Source: Hydrogenophilus sp. (GTDB lineage Bacteria > Pseudomonadota > Gammaproteobacteria > Burkholderiales > Thiobacillaceae). From it: 64,000 nt of DNA. A program made the translations under genes and the position numbers. Below, one piece after another: positions 61,547 to 64,000 of this stretch. Where the stretch lies: positions 62,001 through 126,000 of the forward strand of contig DYFK01000011.1 in assembly GCA_020725265.1 (NCBI GenBank). Direction: 5' to 3'. Within the stretch, counting starts at the first letter, position 1. Each line of letters starts with the position of its first letter. Below the pieces are notes generated by a model that searched no databases, had not been told where the DNA came from, and worked only from the letters and a program-made list of their open reading frames with translations.

Positions 61547-62185
61547 TCAATCCTCGGCGCGCGTTCCGGATTTTGGCGAACGCGCCAGCAGATAAACTTC
61601 GCGACTGCTGTCACGCGACGCCTTGGGCTTGCGGATCATCACCGAAGCAAATGCCATACGCGCGCGCCTGACATAGTCCTCGAAGCCGGCACCCTGAAAA
61701 ACCTTGACCAGAAAGGCCCCGTTTGGTTGCAACCAGCGTTCGGCGAATTCCAATGCCAATTCGGCCAGATGATAGGCGCGAGCCTGATCGGCGACCACCA
61801 CGCCCGAGATATTGGGCGCCATGTCACTGATTACAAGATCAGCGCGCTGGCCGCGCATGGCGACCTCCAATTCGGTCAGGGCCGCGTCGGCGGTGAAATC
61901 TCCCTGAATGAAGGTCACACCATTCATTCCGACCATTTCGATCAGATCGATACCGATCACGCGCCCCTGTCCGCGCAGGCGTTCCGCCGCCACCTGACAC
62001 CAGCCACCAGGCGCGCAGCCCAGATCGACCACCAGCATGCCGGGGCGGAGGAGCCGATCCCGCTCATCCAGTTCAATCAGTTTGTAGGCCGCGCGCGAAC
62101 GGTAACCCTGTTCCACCGATTGACGAACGAAATAGTCGTTGACGTGGCGATGATGCCAGGCCCGGGTTTTGGCTTGTCGCTTCAT
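61547..62185 (-). CDS. rlmE: 23S rRNA (uridine(2552)-2'-O)-methyltransferase
   Basis: RlmE (FtsJ/RrmJ) methylates U2552 of 23S rRNA late in large-subunit assembly. The 212-residue protein has the substrate helix QGYRSRAAYKLIELDE with catalytic Lys, SAM motif VVDLGCAPGGWCQVA, catalytic Asp in VISDMAPNISG and Lys in FLVKVFQG. Start MKRQAKTRAWHHRH at 62185 gives normal length, though no strong ribosome site is seen. It is divergent from yhbY. Confidence 0.96.
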   Translation of the reverse strand: MKRQAKTRAWHHRHVNDYFVRQSVEQGYRSRAAYKLIELDERDRLLRPGMLVVDLGCAPGGWCQVAAERLRGQGRVIGIDLIEMVGMNGVTFIQGDFTADAALTELEVAMRGQRADLVISDMAPNISGVVVADQARAYHLAELALEFAERWLQPNGAFLVKVFQGAGFEDYVRRARMAFASVMIRKPKASRDSSREVYLLARSPKSGTRAED

Positions 62186-62300
62186 CGGCAACCGTGCGCG
62201 CGCATAACCGAGGCAGGGGGATGAAAACATCCATTGGCTTCGGCGATGTACTCGCGACTTGGAAAATTGTCTACCATTACCAGCTTTTCCGGAGATTTCG

Positions 62301-62594
62301 ATGCGCCTGCTCACGCCCGATCAACGCAAATTCCTCAAGGCCCAGGCTCATGGCATTAAGCCCGTGGTCATGATCGGCAATCAGGGCCTGACCGAGGCCG
62401 TGGTCAAGGAAACCGAACGCGCGCTCGCCGCCCATGAACTGATCAAAATCAGAGTGCTGGGCGATGATCGCCAAGCGCGCGAGAGCTATCTTGCCGATTT
62501 GTGCGCGACGCTCGACGCCGCGCCGGTCCAGCACATCGGCAAACTGTTGCTGCTCTATCGGCCCGCGGAGAAACCCAGGCTGGTCTTGCCCTGA
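62301..62594 (+). CDS. yhbY: Ribosome assembly RNA-binding protein YhbY
   Basis: A 97-residue CRM-domain protein that associates with pre-50S ribosomes. LTPDQRKFLKAQAHGIKPVV, the GNQGLTEAVVKE loop (the GxxG motif) and HELIKIRVLG are conserved. GGAG precedes the ATG at 62301; an open frame upstream is not used. It faces rlmE across a 115-base intergenic region. Confidence 0.96.
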   Translation: MRLLTPDQRKFLKAQAHGIKPVVMIGNQGLTEAVVKETERALAAHELIKIRVLGDDRQARESYLADLCATLDAAPVQHIGKLLLLYRPAEKPRLVLP

Positions 62595-62604
62595 ATCCGA
62601 CCGG

Positions 62605-63060
62605 TCAGCGCGCATGCTGCTTGGCCAGCAACACCAGCCCAAGCAAGCTGTTGATCAGATACACCACGCTGGCGACGCCATGCCAGGTAGCGAAGCGATC
62701 ACGGAACAGGCTGTCCATGACATCCCTGGGAAGCGCCGCTTCCTTGAGCTGGGCCAGAATCGGCTGGATGCCGAAATGGCCGGCCAGGGTCAACAACAAC
62801 ATCAGCACGACCACCCAGAAGAACGTCTGGGCCAGTGCCGCGCCACCATGCCGGACCAGACGGAACATCAGCAGCCAGGTGGCGGCCACCACACCGACCC
62901 AGGCCATGGCGTCGAACATCCTGCCCGCCAACATGCCGGCCAGCACCCGATCGTCCAAGTGATGGAACAGCAAGGGGGCGACCAGATAGCCCACCGCCCA
63001 CAGGCCACCGACCCAGAGCGCTAGCGCCCAAATCGCAAGCAGATCGGGCAGGCGTTTCAC
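62605..63060 (-). CDS. DUF4149 family membrane protein
   Basis: A 151-residue protein with four membrane helices (near LLAIWALALWVGGLWAVGYL, FDAMAWVGVVAATWLLMF, FFWVVVLMLLLTLAG and SVVYLINSLLGLVLLA). The family is found next to greA in many betaproteobacteria; its function is unknown. The start is GTG at 63060, two bases after the greA stop, so the two are co-translated. It ends 10 bases from the convergent yhbY. Confidence 0.88.
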   Translation of the reverse strand: MKRLPDLLAIWALALWVGGLWAVGYLVAPLLFHHLDDRVLAGMLAGRMFDAMAWVGVVAATWLLMFRLVRHGGAALAQTFFWVVVLMLLLTLAGHFGIQPILAQLKEAALPRDVMDSLFRDRFATWHGVASVVYLINSLLGLVLLAKQHAR

Positions 63061-63061
63061 G

Positions 63062-63538
63062 TCAGAGGTAGTGGACGTCGACGATTTCGAAATGGCGCAG
63101 GCCGCCAGGCGCATGCACGTCGGCGACATCCCCCGCGTACTTGCCGATCAAGGCGCGGGCAACCGGAGAGCTGACCGAAACCTTGCCTTCCTTGATATCG
63201 GCCTCGTCATCGCCAACGATCTGATAGCGGACTTCGTCGCCGGTTTCAGCGTCGACCAATTCGACCGTGGCGCCGAACACCACGCGACCGTCGGCGTCGA
63301 GATGACGTGGGTCGATGATCTGGGCGTTGGCCAGCTTGCCCTCCAGCTCCTTGATACGGCCTTCGATGAACCCCTGCTTTTCCTTGGCGGCGTCATACTC
63401 CGCGTTCTCGGACAAATCACCATGCGAGCGCGCCTCGGCGATCGCCGCGATCACGCTGGGGCGCTCGACGCTTTTCAAGCGTTGCAGTTCGACGCGTAAC
63501 TTTTCCGCGCCAACCACCGTCAGTGGAATCTTGTTCAT
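63062..63538 (-). CDS. greA: Transcription elongation factor GreA
   Basis: A 158-residue factor that rescues backtracked RNA polymerase by stimulating transcript cleavage. The N-terminal coiled coil carries the tip acidic residues in [20 protein letters not shown], followed by the FKBP-like domain with [21 protein letters not shown] lies upstream of the ATG. It follows carB by 15 bases. Confidence 0.97.
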   Translation of the reverse strand: MNKIPLTVVGAEKLRVELQRLKSVERPSVIAAIAEARSHGDLSENAEYDAAKEKQGFIEGRIKELEGKLANAQIIDPRHLDADGRVVFGATVELVDAETGDEVRYQIVGDDEADIKEGKVSVSSPVARALIGKYAGDVADVHAPGGLRHFEIVDVHYL

Positions 63539-63553
63539 GGGTAAAACCTCGAA

Positions 63554-64000
63554 TCAATGCAGACGCCGATGCAGTTCCTGCAACGGATAGACGGTGATCT
63601 CACGCCTCTCCTTCATGCCCAGGCACGCTGCCTTCGCACCAGCCAGCGTAGTGAAATAGGGAATGTTCTGGGCCAACGCGGCGGCGCGGATCGCGAACGA
63701 ATCCTTAACCGCGCGTTTGTCCTCGACGACGTTGATGATCAACTGGATTTCCCTATTCTTGATCATGTCGACGATATGCGGACGGCCTTCAGCGACCTTG
63801 TTCACGCGATTCACTGGCACTCCGGCCGCTTCGATTGCCGCCGCGGTTCCGCGTGTCGCGAACAGGCGAAAGCCGAGCTCATGCAGGTGCAGACCGATTT
63901 CCGCGACCTGCGGGTGTTCGGGGTTGCGCACCGAAACGAATACATTGCCCTCGCGCGGCAGCTTCACACTGGCGGCATACTGCGCTTTCAGGAACGCCTC
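63554..64000 (-). CDS. carB: Carbamoyl-phosphate synthase large chain, C-terminal end (start outside window)
   Basis: The last 148 residues of CarB, cut by the window edge. This is the methylglyoxal-synthase-like allosteric domain: FVSVRNPEHPQVAEIGLHLHELGFRLFATRGTA is recognisable in part, with NKVAEGRPHIVDMIKN and the phosphate-site region INVVEDKRAVKDSFAIRAAAL; in E. coli it binds UMP, IMP and ornithine. The frame is open through base 64000. Confidence 0.95.
   Translation of the reverse strand, partial: EAFLKAQYAASVKLPREGNVFVSVRNPEHPQVAEIGLHLHELGFRLFATRGTAAAIEAAGVPVNRVNKVAEGRPHIVDMIKNREIQLIINVVEDKRAVKDSFAIRAAALAQNIPYFTTLAGAKAACLGMKERREITVYPLQELHRRLH

Overview
The window is a contiguous stretch of a GC-rich proteobacterial chromosome with almost no non-coding space; no gap between genes exceeds about 200 bases. 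I see no insertion sequence, prophage, integron or CRISPR array. The gene order carB-greA-DUF4149-yhbY/rlmE-ftsH-folP-glmM-pst-tpiA-secG-tRNA-Leu-nuoA..N, the GshA of the Acidithiobacillus ferrooxidans type, and the pairing of a membrane pyrophosphatase with a PPi-type phosphofructokinase all point to a betaproteobacterium, probably near Nitrosomonadales or Rhodocyclales. This placement is inference from gene content and order. CbbQ/CbbO homologues hint at an autotrophic lineage, but no RuBisCO gene is in the window.

Layout. 0-13.3 kb is mixed-strand housekeeping and accessory genes: the end of a sensor histidine kinase, an RNA methyltransferase with a basic tail, a thioredoxin-like protein, a DinB protein, a gshA-gshB-apbE operon, an orphan pilin, trmL, a TPR protein, yggX, ubiE, and a cbbQ-cbbO-small ORF operon. 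13.3-20.3 kb (minus strand) holds an OmpA-family protein with an unusual proline/aromatic tandem repeat and a pyrophosphate energy cluster (hppA, a small ORF, PPi-phosphofructokinase, a small ORF, adk), followed by a small secreted protein. A GGDEF diguanylate cyclase (20.5-21.8 kb, plus) faces a complete type II secretion operon, gspE-F-G-H-I-J-K-L-M-C/N-D in transcription order (32.4 to 21.8 kb, minus). A chemoreceptor with a c-type haem motif in its periplasmic domain follows; it has a near-consensus sigma-28 promoter.

34.3-48.7 kb is the full 14-gene respiratory complex I operon (nuoA-N, minus) with a clear sigma-70 promoter, preceded by tRNA-Leu(GAG), secG and tpiA. 50.2-57.3 kb is a phosphate-uptake region: pstS, a duplicated-domain lipoprotein, pstC, pstA, pstB and an 80-residue protein. 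Pho boxes of the same three-repeat form sit before pstS and before the 80-residue gene, so the latter is predicted to be a separately controlled Pho regulon member. 57.3-64 kb carries glmM, folP, ftsH, rlmE, yhbY, a DUF4149 membrane protein, greA and the end of carB.

Most of the window is well-conserved core genome. The least explained items are the Pho-box-driven 80-residue protein, the repeat-containing OmpA protein, the duplicated Pst lipoprotein, the 96-residue partner of CbbQ/CbbO, and the haem-type chemoreceptor.
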